Below, in pieces: positions 1 through 8,235 of a DNA stretch of 64,000 nt (position 1 is its first letter; each line of letters begins with the position of its first letter). A program made the translations under genes and the position numbers. Where the stretch lies: NCBI GenBank assembly GCA_036721855.1, contig DAIMKF010000001.1, positions 87,829 through 151,828 of the forward strand, in the 5' to 3' direction. The stretch is from JAHDNZ01 sp036721855 (lineage in GTDB: Bacteria; Bacillota; DTU065). The notes under the pieces are model-generated. The model did not search any database and had not been told where the DNA came from. It saw nothing but the letters and a program-made list of their open reading frames with translations.

Positions 1-290
1 TAGCTAAAGAATGGCGAAGCGATCGGGTACTGCAAAAGCTGGAGGCACTTCTTTTGGTAGCCGATAGTGAGCACCTTCTGGTTATCTCTGGCTCAGGTGA
101 AGTAATTGAGCCTGATGATAATATCGCCTCTGTAGGTTCAGGGGGAGGTTATGCTTTGGCTGCAGCCAGAGCTCTTTATAAACATACCGATTTATCTGCT
201 AAGGAAGTTGTGGCCGAAAGCTTAAGATTGGCTTCCGAAATTTGTATCTATACTAACGACCAAATCTCCATCTTGGAATTGGAGGAATAA
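1..290 (+). CDS. hslV: ATP-dependent protease subunit HslV, C-terminal part
   Basis: C-terminal end of the peptidase subunit of the HslUV (ClpYQ) cytoplasmic protease; the N-terminal part with the catalytic Thr or Ser lies left of the window. The frame is open from the first bases (codons start at position 3) and gives AKEWRSDRVLQKLEA followed by VADSEH, SGSGEVIEPDD and GSGGGYALAAARAL, all typical of the second half of HslV. It stops 3 bases before hslU, so the two are one operon, as in most bacteria. A TTG near position 54 is internal to the gene and is not its start. Confidence 0.95.
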   Translation, partial: AKEWRSDRVLQKLEALLLVADSEHLLVISGSGEVIEPDDNIASVGSGGGYALAAARALYKHTDLSAKEVVAESLRLASEICIYTNDQISILELEE

Positions 291-293
291 TAG

Positions 294-1655
294 ATGGTAG
301 GTATGACTCCTAAAGAAGTTGTAGCTTATCTAGATAAATATATAGTAGGTCAAGATAAGGCTAAAAAAGCAGTGGCTATAGCCTTAAGAAACAGACAAAG
401 ACGTAAGAGGATAAGTGGCGAGTTAAAAGATGAAATTGCTCCCAAAAATATCCTGATGATAGGCCCTACCGGTGTTGGCAAAACTGAAATTGCACGAAGA
501 CTGGCCCGCTTTGTAGGGGCACCTTTTGTCAAGGTTGAGGCTACTAAGTTTACCGAGGTAGGCTATGTGGGACGTGATGTAGAGTCAATCATTAGAGACT
601 TAGTGGAAGAGGCAATCCGCATAGTAAAAAAACGCCGCTTAGAAGAGGTTCGGGAAAAAGCCAGACTCCAGGCTGAGTTGGCACTACTTGAGCTTTTGGC
701 TCCAACTAAAAAGGGAGAGGCTAAAAATCCTTTCACCGTGCTTTTTGGTGGGGAGCAAAAGGAAGAAATCCAGCCCTTAGAAGCTTCTCAAAGAGAAGAG
801 ATTGCTTCTAATTTATACCGGGGAGAGCTGGAAGAAAAACTGATAGAGCTTGATGTTCCCGAAAAAGAACGCCAGGTGGACCTCTTCGCTTTTGGCCTTG
901 ATGATCTAAATATCAACTTTCAGGACCTTTTTAGTGGCTTTTTGCCTAAAAAGACGGTTAAAAAGAAAGTTACGGTAAAAAAGGCCAGAGAAATTTTAAC
1001 CGAACTGGAAGCAGAAAAACTTTTGGATATGGATGCAGTTAATCAAGAAGCAATTATTCTTGCAGAAAACGAAGGCATTGTTTTTATTGATGAGATCGAT
1101 AAAATTGTTGGTGGGCACTCCCAAGATGGTCCTGAGGTATCCCGAGAAGGAGTACAAAGAGATATATTACCCATTATCGAAGGGTCCAATGTACCTACAC
1201 GTTATGGCCATGTTAAAACAGATTATATTCTTTTTATTGCCGCCGGTGCCTTTCATATCTCAAAACCCTCTGAACTAATACCTGAACTCCAAGGACGTCT
1301 GCCGGTTAGGGTAGAACTGTCTAGTCTTTCCGAAGATGATTTTGTGCGTATTTTAATAGAACCTAAAAATTCCTTGCTGTTTCAATATCGTGAACTTCTA
1401 AAAACCGAAGGGGTTATACTAGAGTTTACCGATTCAGGTGTTAGAGAGATTGCTGTTTCAGCTCGCAAAGTAAATGAAAACACAGAAGATATCGGTGCTA
1501 GAAGATTGCATACTATTTTAGAGGCCGTACTGGAAGATGTCTCTTTTGAGGCCCCTGAACTTGGCGGGCAAACAATTACCATAGACACTAAATATGTTGA
1601 GGCAAAACTTGGTGAACTTATTAAAAATAAGGATCTTAGTCAATACATTCTCTAG
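294..1655 (+). CDS. hslU: HslUV protease ATPase subunit HslU
   Basis: AAA+ unfoldase that feeds substrates to HslV; full length at 453 aa. Walker A GPTGVGKT is at residues 57-64, Walker B VFIDEID near 265-271, and sensor/arginine-finger segments ELQGRLPVRVEL and GARRLHTI lie in the C-terminal half. The I-domain between them is charged and variable, as usual. The protein ends in QYIL, matching the family C-terminal tail that inserts into HslV. The start at 294 has GGAGG 8 bases upstream; a second ATG at 303 is possible. In many Firmicutes codY follows; here a terminator and an opposite-strand block follow instead. Confidence 0.97.
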   Translation: MVGMTPKEVVAYLDKYIVGQDKAKKAVAIALRNRQRRKRISGELKDEIAPKNILMIGPTGVGKTEIARRLARFVGAPFVKVEATKFTEVGYVGRDVESIIRDLVEEAIRIVKKRRLEEVREKARLQAELALLELLAPTKKGEAKNPFTVLFGGEQKEEIQPLEASQREEIASNLYRGELEEKLIELDVPEKERQVDLFAFGLDDLNINFQDLFSGFLPKKTVKKKVTVKKAREILTELEAEKLLDMDAVNQEAIILAENEGIVFIDEIDKIVGGHSQDGPEVSREGVQRDILPIIEGSNVPTRYGHVKTDYILFIAAGAFHISKPSELIPELQGRLPVRVELSSLSEDDFVRILIEPKNSLLFQYRELLKTEGVILEFTDSGVREIAVSARKVNENTEDIGARRLHTILEAVLEDVSFEAPELGGQTITIDTKYVEAKLGELIKNKDLSQYIL

Positions 1656-1665
1656 ATCTGTATAA

Positions 1666-1698
1666 GAAAAAGCCTCTGAAGTGCAGAGGCTTTTTTTG
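1666..1698 (+). terminator. Bidirectional rho-independent terminator after hslU
   Basis: A 7-bp stem GCCTCTG/CAGAGGC (1672-1690) is followed by seven T and preceded by five A. It can therefore end hslVU on the plus strand and the caspase-family gene on the minus strand, which converge here. Confidence 0.9.
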
Positions 1699-1717
1699 AT
1701 CTAAGTTAAGAAAAAGA

Positions 1718-2797
1718 CTAATAACGATACAAGACAGGGTTGATATTCAGGTTATCTTCAAAGATAGGTGTTTGTAAGTTTCCTTCCGGAAAATTAAGAT
1801 TAGCAAAGGATCTTTGAATATAGGCAAAGATCTCTTGAGCGGATATTTTACCATCTCCGTTAGTATCGGCATTGCGGTTTATAAGGCCAAGAAGGAAGTG
1901 CTTGGTAAATAGACCTAAACCGCCATCATTGCTGTATTGGTAGGAAACCTCAGTGGCTTGCGAAGAAGCAAGTAGTACATAACCTGAGTTTTGCAGGGCT
2001 TTCGGTGCGGGCTTTCTTACAGTAGGTTTACCATCGAAAAGCGAACCTGAATAGCATGAATCCATGACCAGAGTTATTTCTTTGGTAGGCATCTGCAAAA
2101 AGTGCTCTGAAAGGTCAAGATCGGACAAAGAGTCGTACGGATTCTCTTTAGAATAATTATATAAAAGCAGATGGTCATAAGAACCATGCCCGGAAAAATA
2201 GACCACCAGGTAATCTTCGGGTTGAAGTTCCTTTTTAAGACGGTTAAAGATGTTTAGGATATTGTCCCTAGAAGCATCTTGATCACGTACGGTAATAACT
2301 TTATTAGGGGGTTTTACCAAAAACTGTTCCACAGCATTGGCATCAGCCGAATATAGTGAAGGTATTTTAGCATAGAGACTTACACCGATTATAAAGTAAT
2401 AACCTTTACCGACAGGATAAAAAACTGTATTAATGGTGTGAGGCAAAACCTCAACCTCAAATTCTCGGGAAATATTGCCAAAAGGAGCTGTGACCACCAA
2501 GGTTTGCAAACCCTCCGGCAGATCCTTTAGCCAAAAAGCTCCACTATTATTAGAAAAAGTGGTGAGGTTAGTGTTTTTGACTTTGATCAAGGCACCTTTA
2601 AGTGGTTTATAACCAAGCGGTATTCCCGTTTGAGAACTTACTGCCTTTAGATTGTTATTTTCTTGAGTAAGCTCCTCACGGATAACTATTGTACCGGCAA
2701 TGTCTCCCCGTCTTATATTATTAGATAAACAACCTGTTAAAAAAGTTACTAGTAAAAGCAAAAAGATCAGTAAAGGACAATGTCTATCCTTATACAT
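1718..2797 (-). CDS. Caspase-family (C14-like) lipoprotein with EF-hand motif
   Basis: Predicted lipid-anchored extracellular cysteine peptidase of 359 aa. Residues 1-23 form a lipoprotein signal (hydrophobic core then FLTGC, lipidated Cys23). Residues about 60-125 resemble a carboxypeptidase-regulatory-like beta-sandwich (KGALIKVKN, LPEGLQTLVV). Residues about 130-300 are a caspase/metacaspase fold with the catalytic His in YFSGHGS (His204) and Cys in VMDSCYSG (Cys248). Residues 311-322 read DTNGDGKISAQE, a canonical EF-hand or dockerin-type calcium loop. It starts 15 bases after the lipid-kinase gene with RBS GAGGTG, so it is co-transcribed. The physiological substrate is unknown; calcium dependence is inference from the loop. 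Confidence 0.85.
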   Translation of the reverse strand: MYKDRHCPLLIFLLLLVTFLTGCLSNNIRRGDIAGTIVIREELTQENNNLKAVSSQTGIPLGYKPLKGALIKVKNTNLTTFSNNSGAFWLKDLPEGLQTLVVTAPFGNISREFEVEVLPHTINTVFYPVGKGYYFIIGVSLYAKIPSLYSADANAVEQFLVKPPNKVITVRDQDASRDNILNIFNRLKKELQPEDYLVVYFSGHGSYDHLLLYNYSKENPYDSLSDLDLSEHFLQMPTKEITLVMDSCYSGSLFDGKPTVRKPAPKALQNSGYVLLASSQATEVSYQYSNDGGLGLFTKHFLLGLINRNADTNGDGKISAQEIFAYIQRSFANLNFPEGNLQTPIFEDNLNINPVLYRY

Positions 2798-2812
2798 AAA
2801 AGTTCACCTCTT

Positions 2813-3682
2813 TTAGCTAGGTTGATAGATCAAGAGATTTTCATTGTTAACTGTAGCCTTAAGTGGTGTAAGACCTTTGATTTCGCCATCGATCATCTTG
2901 GGCGCAGGTTCTAAACTGGTTATAGTCACATTTTTAGCTTTAAGAAACTCTACATGCGGGTGATTAACATGCTTGCCCGAATAGACTCCAGGCAGTAGCT
3001 TTAATACTTCAAAACCCTTGGTATCACGTACAATAACAACATCCAAAAGATGATCGGTAGGATTAGCCTTTGGCGCCAAGAAAAGACCACCACCGGTATA
3101 GGGAGTATTCATTACATAAGTAAGGATAGATTTTACCTCACGAACTTTATCATCAGCTTCTATTCTTAGGTTTAATGGTTTTAAACAAAAGGCAGAAGCC
3201 ACAATATCCAGATAGATGGCCATAGAACCTCTGATTAGACGGCGGTTTCTTTTGCTGTTTACCCTAAGCATAACATCAGAGGCTAAACCCAGAGCCACCG
3301 AAGAAACAAAAAGGCCTTCATTTTCCAGACCTAAATTGATGGCTTTTACTTTTCCGTCGGTAAGGGTTTGTAAACCCTCTATACCAAAGGGTATTTTTAA
3401 AGAACGCGCCAAATCGTTTCCTGTTCCAAGAGGAACTAGGCACAAAGGTTTATCTTTGGGCATGCCGTTTACTATCTCATTGACAGTTCCATCACCGCCA
3501 ACGGCAATAATCCCCTCATAGTTTTCGGCTTGACCGGCCAACAAAGTGGCGTGATTTGGACCGTTGGTAAGTTTAAGGTCATATGAGATACCTAGAAGTT
3601 TTAGTTCTGCTTCTAACATTGGTAGTGATGCCCTGGCTAACCCTCTGCCGGCGACAGGATTAGCAATTACTATAAATCTCAT
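2813..3682 (-). CDS. Diacylglycerol/lipid kinase family protein (YegS/DagK type)
   Basis: Cytoplasmic or membrane-associated lipid kinase of 289 aa. The N-terminus IANPVAGRG and the nucleotide-binding motif GGDGTVNEI (GGDGT at 62-66), followed by PLGTGNDLARSL, are diagnostic of the DAGK catalytic fold; the C-terminal half is the usual beta-sandwich lipid-binding domain with IDGE near the end. Its length fits the bacterial DagK/YegS group. Family members phosphorylate diacylglycerol or related lipids to recycle them; the exact substrate cannot be read here. RBS GAGG lies 7 bases before ATG. It leads a pair with the caspase-like lipoprotein and lies 133 bases downstream of the polymerase gene. 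Confidence 0.9.
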   Translation of the reverse strand: MRFIVIANPVAGRGLARASLPMLEAELKLLGISYDLKLTNGPNHATLLAGQAENYEGIIAVGGDGTVNEIVNGMPKDKPLCLVPLGTGNDLARSLKIPFGIEGLQTLTDGKVKAINLGLENEGLFVSSVALGLASDVMLRVNSKRNRRLIRGSMAIYLDIVASAFCLKPLNLRIEADDKVREVKSILTYVMNTPYTGGGLFLAPKANPTDHLLDVVIVRDTKGFEVLKLLPGVYSGKHVNHPHVEFLKAKNVTITSLEPAPKMIDGEIKGLTPLKATVNNENLLIYQPS

Positions 3683-3815
3683 TTTTAAGCCTCGCTTTTT
3701 AGTGTCTTTTAGATCGCATTAATTTAATGTTCTACTTAAAAAATATTCGCTTATTTATACCTCCATTCCTGCTCTGACTTCCGGAAATAAACAATTCTGG
3801 CAACTCTGACCTTAA

Positions 3816-6608
3816 TTAACAGCTGCTGGCAGGAGGACCGAGGTAGGATATGTTTTTCATTAAAAGATTAGGTGCACGCTTACGATCTAATGTTCCGGAA
3901 ACTAAAGCGATGCCGCCTTCTTTAATAGTTAGCTTATCTTGTTTGGGAAAGTAAGTGACATCAACCTGGCCGGTTTCATCTTCCATGACAAAAAAGACTA
4001 CCGGCCGGCCGCTTTTTGTCGGTGGACGGTGTGGTTTTAGAATCTGACCGGCAAAAAAGATGGGCCCCTCAGCTTCAAGTGCCTTTTTGGCTGTTAACAC
4101 CGAATCAGGTAAGCTTGGGCGGTAAAAATCCATGACATGATAAAATGGGGAGAGGTTTAAGACCAGCATTTCTCTTAAAAAGCGATCCCAGAGTGAAAAA
4201 TCTCCAGACAGAGGCTTACTTCCCCAAAGTTCCCACAGGAGACTGCGGCGACTTTGCGCAAAGCTATCAAGAGCACCGGATAAAACTAAAAGACGGCACT
4301 CTTTCTCGGGAACGAATTCTAAATCGCGCAAAGAGTTAAAGGGACGCCTCTTTATGATCTCGTCTAAGGTTTTTTCAGAGAAGCCTTTAATAAGTTTAAG
4401 CCCTAAAAAGATTTGCCCGGCACTGCCTGTGGTCATAAGAGGTGAGGTGTTGATATCCAAAGGAATAATTTTAACACCTAGGCGTTTAGCTTCCCAAAGC
4501 AGAGACTGAGGCGGATAATACCCCAGAGGCTGGTTGTTAATAAGGGCTGCAAAAAACTCTGCCGGGTAGTGACAGCGCAAATAAGCAGTTTTATAGGCTG
4601 TTTGGGCAAAAGAAGCCGAATGGGCCTCGCAAAGGCCATAACCGGCAAAACTTTCCAAGGTATCAAAAACACTGACAGCGGTTTCCAAAGAGGCTCCTCG
4701 TTGCTGAGCCTTTTCCAAGAAGAGACGGCGAAACTGTTTTAATTCCACTTCGCGTTTTTTACTGGTCAAAGCTTTTCTGAGTTTATCCGACTCACCCAGG
4801 GTAAAGCCGGCTAAAACCGTAGCAATTTGCAGAATCTGTTCTTGAAAGACAATCAGACCGTAGGTTTTTTCCAGATAAGGTTTTACTTCCGGAGTAAGAT
4901 AGGATACCTCTTCTTGTTGCAGGTGACGCTTGATAAAAGGCTCTACCATATTACCCTTAATGGGACCGGGCCTAATTAAGGCTATACTTGCGACAAGATC
5001 ATTAAAATTACTGGGTTTAATTCTTTGCTGCAGGCCTCTTTGGGCCGGACTTTCCAGTTGAAAGATACCTAAGCTTTTTCCGGAGGCCAGCATCTTATAC
5101 GTGGACTTGTCGTTATCTTTAATCGGCAGGTTTAGCTCGGAAAGCGCACCTAAGGTGCGCAAAGATAAAAGATCTAGCTTGACAAGTCCCATCTCTTCGA
5201 TGTCATCTTTGTCAAAGGCGATAATAGTTTTGCCCTGGGAGGATTTTACTAAGGGTACGTGACAGGCAAGATCTTTAGAAGCAATGGCCAGGCCGCTAGA
5301 GTGAGTTGCTATATGCCGAGGCAGTCCATACATTTTATCTACTAAAACCGGCAGCAGATTTTCCGGAAGACCGATACGCAAAAGATCATTTTTGGCTAAA
5401 TCTTCCCGGTAGCGATGAAAAGCACAGATGCTGGCGATATGTTCAGAGCCATATTTGTTCTCTAAAAACTCCCTTAGCTCTAAACGCCTCTGCCAATCAA
5501 AATCGATGTCGATATCGGGCTGGTTATTGCGTTCGAGGCTGAGAAAACGTTCAAAGACCAGATTGTGGGCTATGGGGTCAACCTGTGTCAAATCAAGACA
5601 GTAGCTTACTAGGGATCCGGCCGCAGAGCCACGTCCCTGGTAGGTAATTTTTTGCCTTTTGGCAAAACTAATCAGCTCTTGAACCAACAAAAAATAACCG
5701 GCATAGCCCAAGGTGGAAATGACATCTAATTCATAGTTCAAACGTTTTTTTGCGGCCTCATTGCCCAGGGGATATTTTCTGTCAAATCCCTCTAAGGCAA
5801 GAGCTGTCAAGTTTTGTTTGGCTTTTGGTACTTCCGGTAAAAGCTTAGGAGGTGTAAGGGGTTTTAACTCCGGAATCTCAGCAAGAAGATAGGCACCTTC
5901 TAAAGCTTTTGGGAAATCCTTAAATCTCGTGGCTAATTCTTCGCGACTGCAAAGATAACCGGCATTATTAAAGGATCTTTCCGGATGAACATCATTTAGG
6001 CCGATGCCAAGACGGATGCAATTTAGACAATCGTGAACGGGAAAACCCTCGGGATAGGCGTAATGGACATCTACAGTGGCTACCATCGGCAACTTTAATT
6101 TATGTGCCAGCTCAGAAAGGGTAGTTAAAAGCTGTTGTGTTTTTGGTAACCTTTCATGACTCATTTCAATAAAAAAGCGACCCTTAAAGAGGGAAGACCA
6201 GTTTTGTGCCAGTTCTAAAGCTTCCCGATAGCGTTTTTTAAGGAGGAGTTTTTGTAATCTAGAATGGCGACAACCCGAAAGAACCAGGATACCCTCTCCG
6301 GAGGGGAGGGTATCAAAAGTCTTTACAGGACTGTTTAAGTAGCAGCAGATTTTTTGATAACCCAGGTAGTTTTCTGCCAGCAAAGTAAGGTGGCTTTCAT
6401 CGGCAAGAGTCACTTCACAGCCGATAATTGGTTTGATACTGGCCTCAAGAGCCAGACGATGAAATTCAAAAACGCCGGAGATACTGTCATGATCAGTAAG
6501 AGCCATGGCTTTATATCCAAGTTCACTGCCTCTTTTAATCAGTTCATAAGGATTGCTGGCTCCATCAAGTAGTGAATAGGCTGAATGGGTATGCAAAGAG
6601 ATAGTCAT
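3816..6608 (-). CDS. Short DNA polymerase III alpha subunit, error-prone ImuC/DnaE2-like
   Basis: C-family DNA polymerase of 930 aa, shorter than replicative DnaE (about 1,150) and than most ImuC/DnaE2 (about 1,050). The PHP domain at the N-terminus keeps metal-binding-type residues (LHTHSAYS, LTDHDS, GCEVT). Palm motifs are QGRGSAAGSLV (324-334), PDIDIDFDW with catalytic Asp365 and Asp367, and VKLDLL with Asp479. A C-terminal OB fold (near VFFVMEDETGQVDVTYF) is present. No obvious clamp-binding tail is seen. It is the third gene of a cassette behind an ImuB-like protein and a DUF6504-like protein under a LexA box, which argues for a translesion role. PolC, encoded later in the window, is the likely main replicase. 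Calling it ImuC rather than DnaE3 is inference from context and size. Confidence 0.85.
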   Translation of the reverse strand: MTISLHTHSAYSLLDGASNPYELIKRGSELGYKAMALTDHDSISGVFEFHRLALEASIKPIIGCEVTLADESHLTLLAENYLGYQKICCYLNSPVKTFDTLPSGEGILVLSGCRHSRLQKLLLKKRYREALELAQNWSSLFKGRFFIEMSHERLPKTQQLLTTLSELAHKLKLPMVATVDVHYAYPEGFPVHDCLNCIRLGIGLNDVHPERSFNNAGYLCSREELATRFKDFPKALEGAYLLAEIPELKPLTPPKLLPEVPKAKQNLTALALEGFDRKYPLGNEAAKKRLNYELDVISTLGYAGYFLLVQELISFAKRQKITYQGRGSAAGSLVSYCLDLTQVDPIAHNLVFERFLSLERNNQPDIDIDFDWQRRLELREFLENKYGSEHIASICAFHRYREDLAKNDLLRIGLPENLLPVLVDKMYGLPRHIATHSSGLAIASKDLACHVPLVKSSQGKTIIAFDKDDIEEMGLVKLDLLSLRTLGALSELNLPIKDNDKSTYKMLASGKSLGIFQLESPAQRGLQQRIKPSNFNDLVASIALIRPGPIKGNMVEPFIKRHLQQEEVSYLTPEVKPYLEKTYGLIVFQEQILQIATVLAGFTLGESDKLRKALTSKKREVELKQFRRLFLEKAQQRGASLETAVSVFDTLESFAGYGLCEAHSASFAQTAYKTAYLRCHYPAEFFAALINNQPLGYYPPQSLLWEAKRLGVKIIPLDINTSPLMTTGSAGQIFLGLKLIKGFSEKTLDEIIKRRPFNSLRDLEFVPEKECRLLVLSGALDSFAQSRRSLLWELWGSKPLSGDFSLWDRFLREMLVLNLSPFYHVMDFYRPSLPDSVLTAKKALEAEGPIFFAGQILKPHRPPTKSGRPVVFFVMEDETGQVDVTYFPKQDKLTIKEGGIALVSGTLDRKRAPNLLMKNISYLGPPASSC

Positions 6609-6628
6609 TTATTATTGCCAAGCCCCCT

Positions 6629-6856
6629 TTAGTCATGGCTTTGATAAAGGATGGTCTCTCCTGATGGCGTTTTGGCGATCTCAAAGAGACCTTCTGGTTT
6701 GGTTAAAACCAGTAAAAACTTTAATACAGGTTCACCTTGCCACCAGGCACCACTTTCAAACCAGCTATCTATTTCTTTGACAATTGTGTAGTTAACACCG
6801 CGGAAAAAGAAACTGTTATTGGTAATTGTTATGGCCTTTTGCCAGAGATGGGACAC
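6629..6856 (-). CDS. DUF6504-like small protein of the mutagenesis cassette
   Basis: 75-aa protein starting at GTG; the frame has a stop four codons upstream, so no longer start exists. The core RGVNYTIVKEIDSWFESG then WWQGEP resembles DUF6504, a short beta-rich domain that in other phyla lies at the C-terminus of ImuB-like Y-family proteins or in a separate gene beside them. Here it lies between the ImuB-like gene and the polymerase, 20 bases before the polymerase, so it is probably translated from the same transcript. No good RBS precedes the GTG. The DUF6504 assignment is from memory of the family pattern and should be confirmed by a profile search. Confidence 0.65.
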   Translation of the reverse strand: MSHLWQKAITITNNSFFFRGVNYTIVKEIDSWFESGAWWQGEPVLKFLLVLTKPEGLFEIAKTPSGETILYQSHD

Positions 6857-6975
6857 ACTAAACCATTATAAGAAACTTATAAAACCCTTTAAGGGCTTGA
6901 TAAGTGTTCTTACAACAGATTCACCACCTTTGTATTATTTAAATATGAGATCTTGCTTTGATTATCACGCTAAGT

Positions 6976-7803
6976 TTAAAAACCCGTCGCATACCCCCAG
7001 ATAAAATTAGCCCGGCGCACCTGTTCACGACGGTTTAGAGGGAGGCCTAAACGGAGATGATTTTCTTTTTCCAAAAGTTGTTCTAAAGCTTCGGGGAGAT
7101 TAAAGTCAAAAAGGCCGGCCTGTTTCAGTGAGGGAGCTTCCCAACTTAAAGCCACAAGAAATTCCCAAGGATAAAGGGTGGCTAAGGATTTTTTTAAGGT
7201 TGCAATACCAATCTTATCTTGATTTATTTCCACACTTCCTGTTCCTGAATAAAGCCAGAGAGTACATGTGTGCGGAGGTAATTGTTTTATTAGGGAAAAA
7301 AGAACTTGCTCCAGATCTTTTTCACTGAATCTCTTTTCAAAGGCAGGTGGATGAGGGAGTATTTTTCCCGTATAATGGCCACGACAGTAGTGATAAATCT
7401 TTTCACCTAAATCTCCTAGACGGCCACGCAAAGTTTCAAGAGGTATTATCTGTAATGAGCCGATTGTCTTAAAGCCGGTCTCCAAAAACTCAATCAGGAC
7501 TTTGGTAGGAAGGGGCCAGAGGTAATCAAGGGGAAGTTTAAAAAAAGGCGAGGCATTTTTTAACCAAAATAGGCCGGGGCGTTTTTTGTAAAGCGCTATA
7601 GCTTTGGCAATAAGGATATTGTCGGCTACAACTAAACAACTGTTAAAAGCCTTTCCCCAATCCAGAAGCTCTTCTTGGCTGGTTGGGCCAAGGTTCAAGG
7701 CATATCCTGACAATTCTTCGGCAAAAAACGGTGTTTGGCAATACACTTGATAGCGTTTTTCTAGGCTTGGTGCAGTTAATAGATAGGCAAACAAGAAACT
7801 CAC
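6976..7803 (-). CDS. ImuB-like Y-family DNA polymerase homolog lacking the catalytic palm
   Basis: 275-aa protein with the fingers/thumb layout of Y-family polymerases but without the N-terminal catalytic palm. The segment SCLVVADNILIAKAIA then PFFKLPLDYLWPLP matches the region around the Y-family thumb entry. Residues 107-142 (LETGFKTIGSL, RLGDLGEKIYHYCRG) form the helix-hairpin-helix thumb. No acidic palm motif of the DxD/SxDE type is seen. ImuB proteins are likewise catalytically inactive clamp-binding hubs that recruit ImuC. The GTG start (7803) lies 7 bases from a LexA box, and a strong sigma-A promoter is upstream. It could also be a degenerate DinB, but the linked polymerase gene favours ImuB. 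It is much smaller than usual ImuB (about 400-500 aa). Confidence 0.7.
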   Translation of the reverse strand: MSFLFAYLLTAPSLEKRYQVYCQTPFFAEELSGYALNLGPTSQEELLDWGKAFNSCLVVADNILIAKAIALYKKRPGLFWLKNASPFFKLPLDYLWPLPTKVLIEFLETGFKTIGSLQIIPLETLRGRLGDLGEKIYHYCRGHYTGKILPHPPAFEKRFSEKDLEQVLFSLIKQLPPHTCTLWLYSGTGSVEINQDKIGIATLKKSLATLYPWEFLVALSWEAPSLKQAGLFDFNLPEALEQLLEKENHLRLGLPLNRREQVRRANFIWGYATGF

Positions 7804-7810
7804 CCCATAC

Positions 7811-7824
7811 CGAACATATGTTCT
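7811..7824 (-). promoter_or_regulatory. LexA (DinR) SOS operator
   Basis: CGAACATATGTTCT contains a perfect 12-base palindrome GAACATATGTTC (7812-7823) and matches the Firmicute SOS consensus CGAACRNRYGTTYG at 13 of 14 positions. It lies just downstream of the -10 of the minus-strand promoter and 7 bases before the GTG of the ImuB-like gene, a place where bound LexA would block transcription start. Confidence 0.92.
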
Positions 7825-7832
7825 ATACCTTG

Positions 7833-7861
7833 ATTATATAGATATTTTTAGAGAAAAGCAA
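7833..7861 (-). promoter_or_regulatory. Sigma-A promoter of the SOS cassette
   Basis: Read on the minus strand: TTGCTT (7861-7856), 17-base spacer, TATAAT (7838-7833). The predicted start of transcription falls at the edge of the LexA box, the classical repressor arrangement. Confidence 0.85.
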
Positions 7862-7946
7862 CTTTTTAAGACTGAAATTTATTACCTACTCCAGAAGTAA
7901 GGGTTAAAAAAGAAATCTCTTTGATTTGAGCCTTATCAATTGCTAG

Positions 7947-7978
7947 ATCGACCAACTTTTAGAAGTTGCTTTGTCGAT
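7947..7978 (+). other. Inverted repeat in the flagellar upstream region
   Basis: Stem ATCGAC/GTCGAT encloses a second stem AACTT/AAGTT and is followed by TTTTGGG. This is the clearest structure in the 450-base stretch 7862-8311 between the divergent SOS cassette and the flagellar operon. It could be a weak terminator, a leader structure or a protein site. A 7-bp repeat TGGTCCC/GGGACCA (8021-8027, 8089-8095) lies further on. I see no gene in this stretch. Confidence 0.4.
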
Positions 7979-8200
7979 TTTGGGAAATGTTTTCAAGGTG
8001 TTTTGCTCTCAGAGTGAAGGTGGTCCCTTTTTTTATGGAAGCTTCATTGAAGTTAAAAAAACAGCGTTTTCATTTTTTATATAAGAATGGGACCAAAGAC
8101 CTAGGCGAAATAAAAAGTAACTTTTAGTTTTATGGTGAATTTAATAATAAATAGGTTTAAAAAGCCGTTCACGTATTTATGATTATTAAATAGGGCTAAT

Positions 8201-8235
8201 TAATTACTGAGAAATACCAGCCGATCAGATATAAT
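8201..8235 (+). promoter_or_regulatory. Candidate sigma-28 (SigD) promoter of the flagellar operon, with overlapping TATAAT
   Basis: TAAT (8201-8204), 15-base spacer, GCCGATCA (8220-8227) differs at one base in each box from the sigma-28 consensus TAAA-N15-GCCGATAA. A perfect sigma-A -10 TATAAT follows at 8230-8235, without a convincing -35. The start codon of flgB is 77 bases further. The operon also encodes SigD, so positive autoregulation is plausible. Confidence 0.6.

Noticed and set aside
3683..3815. Promoter or SOS box between the polymerase and lipid-kinase genes
   Set aside because: Only scattered AT-rich hexamers without proper spacing and no GAAC-N4-GTTC; transcription may simply continue from the SOS promoter or from an unseen start.
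6976..7803. Pseudogene of DinB instead of a functional ImuB-like gene
   Set aside because: The frame is intact over 275 codons with a strong LexA-controlled promoter and linked partners; truncation of the palm alone is also seen as loss of activity in ImuB proteins.
8010..8035. T-box-like string AAGGTGGTCCC followed by seven T upstream of flgB
   Set aside because: No specifier stem, no complete AGGGTGGNACCGCG motif and no pairing partner close by; not a T-box riboswitch.
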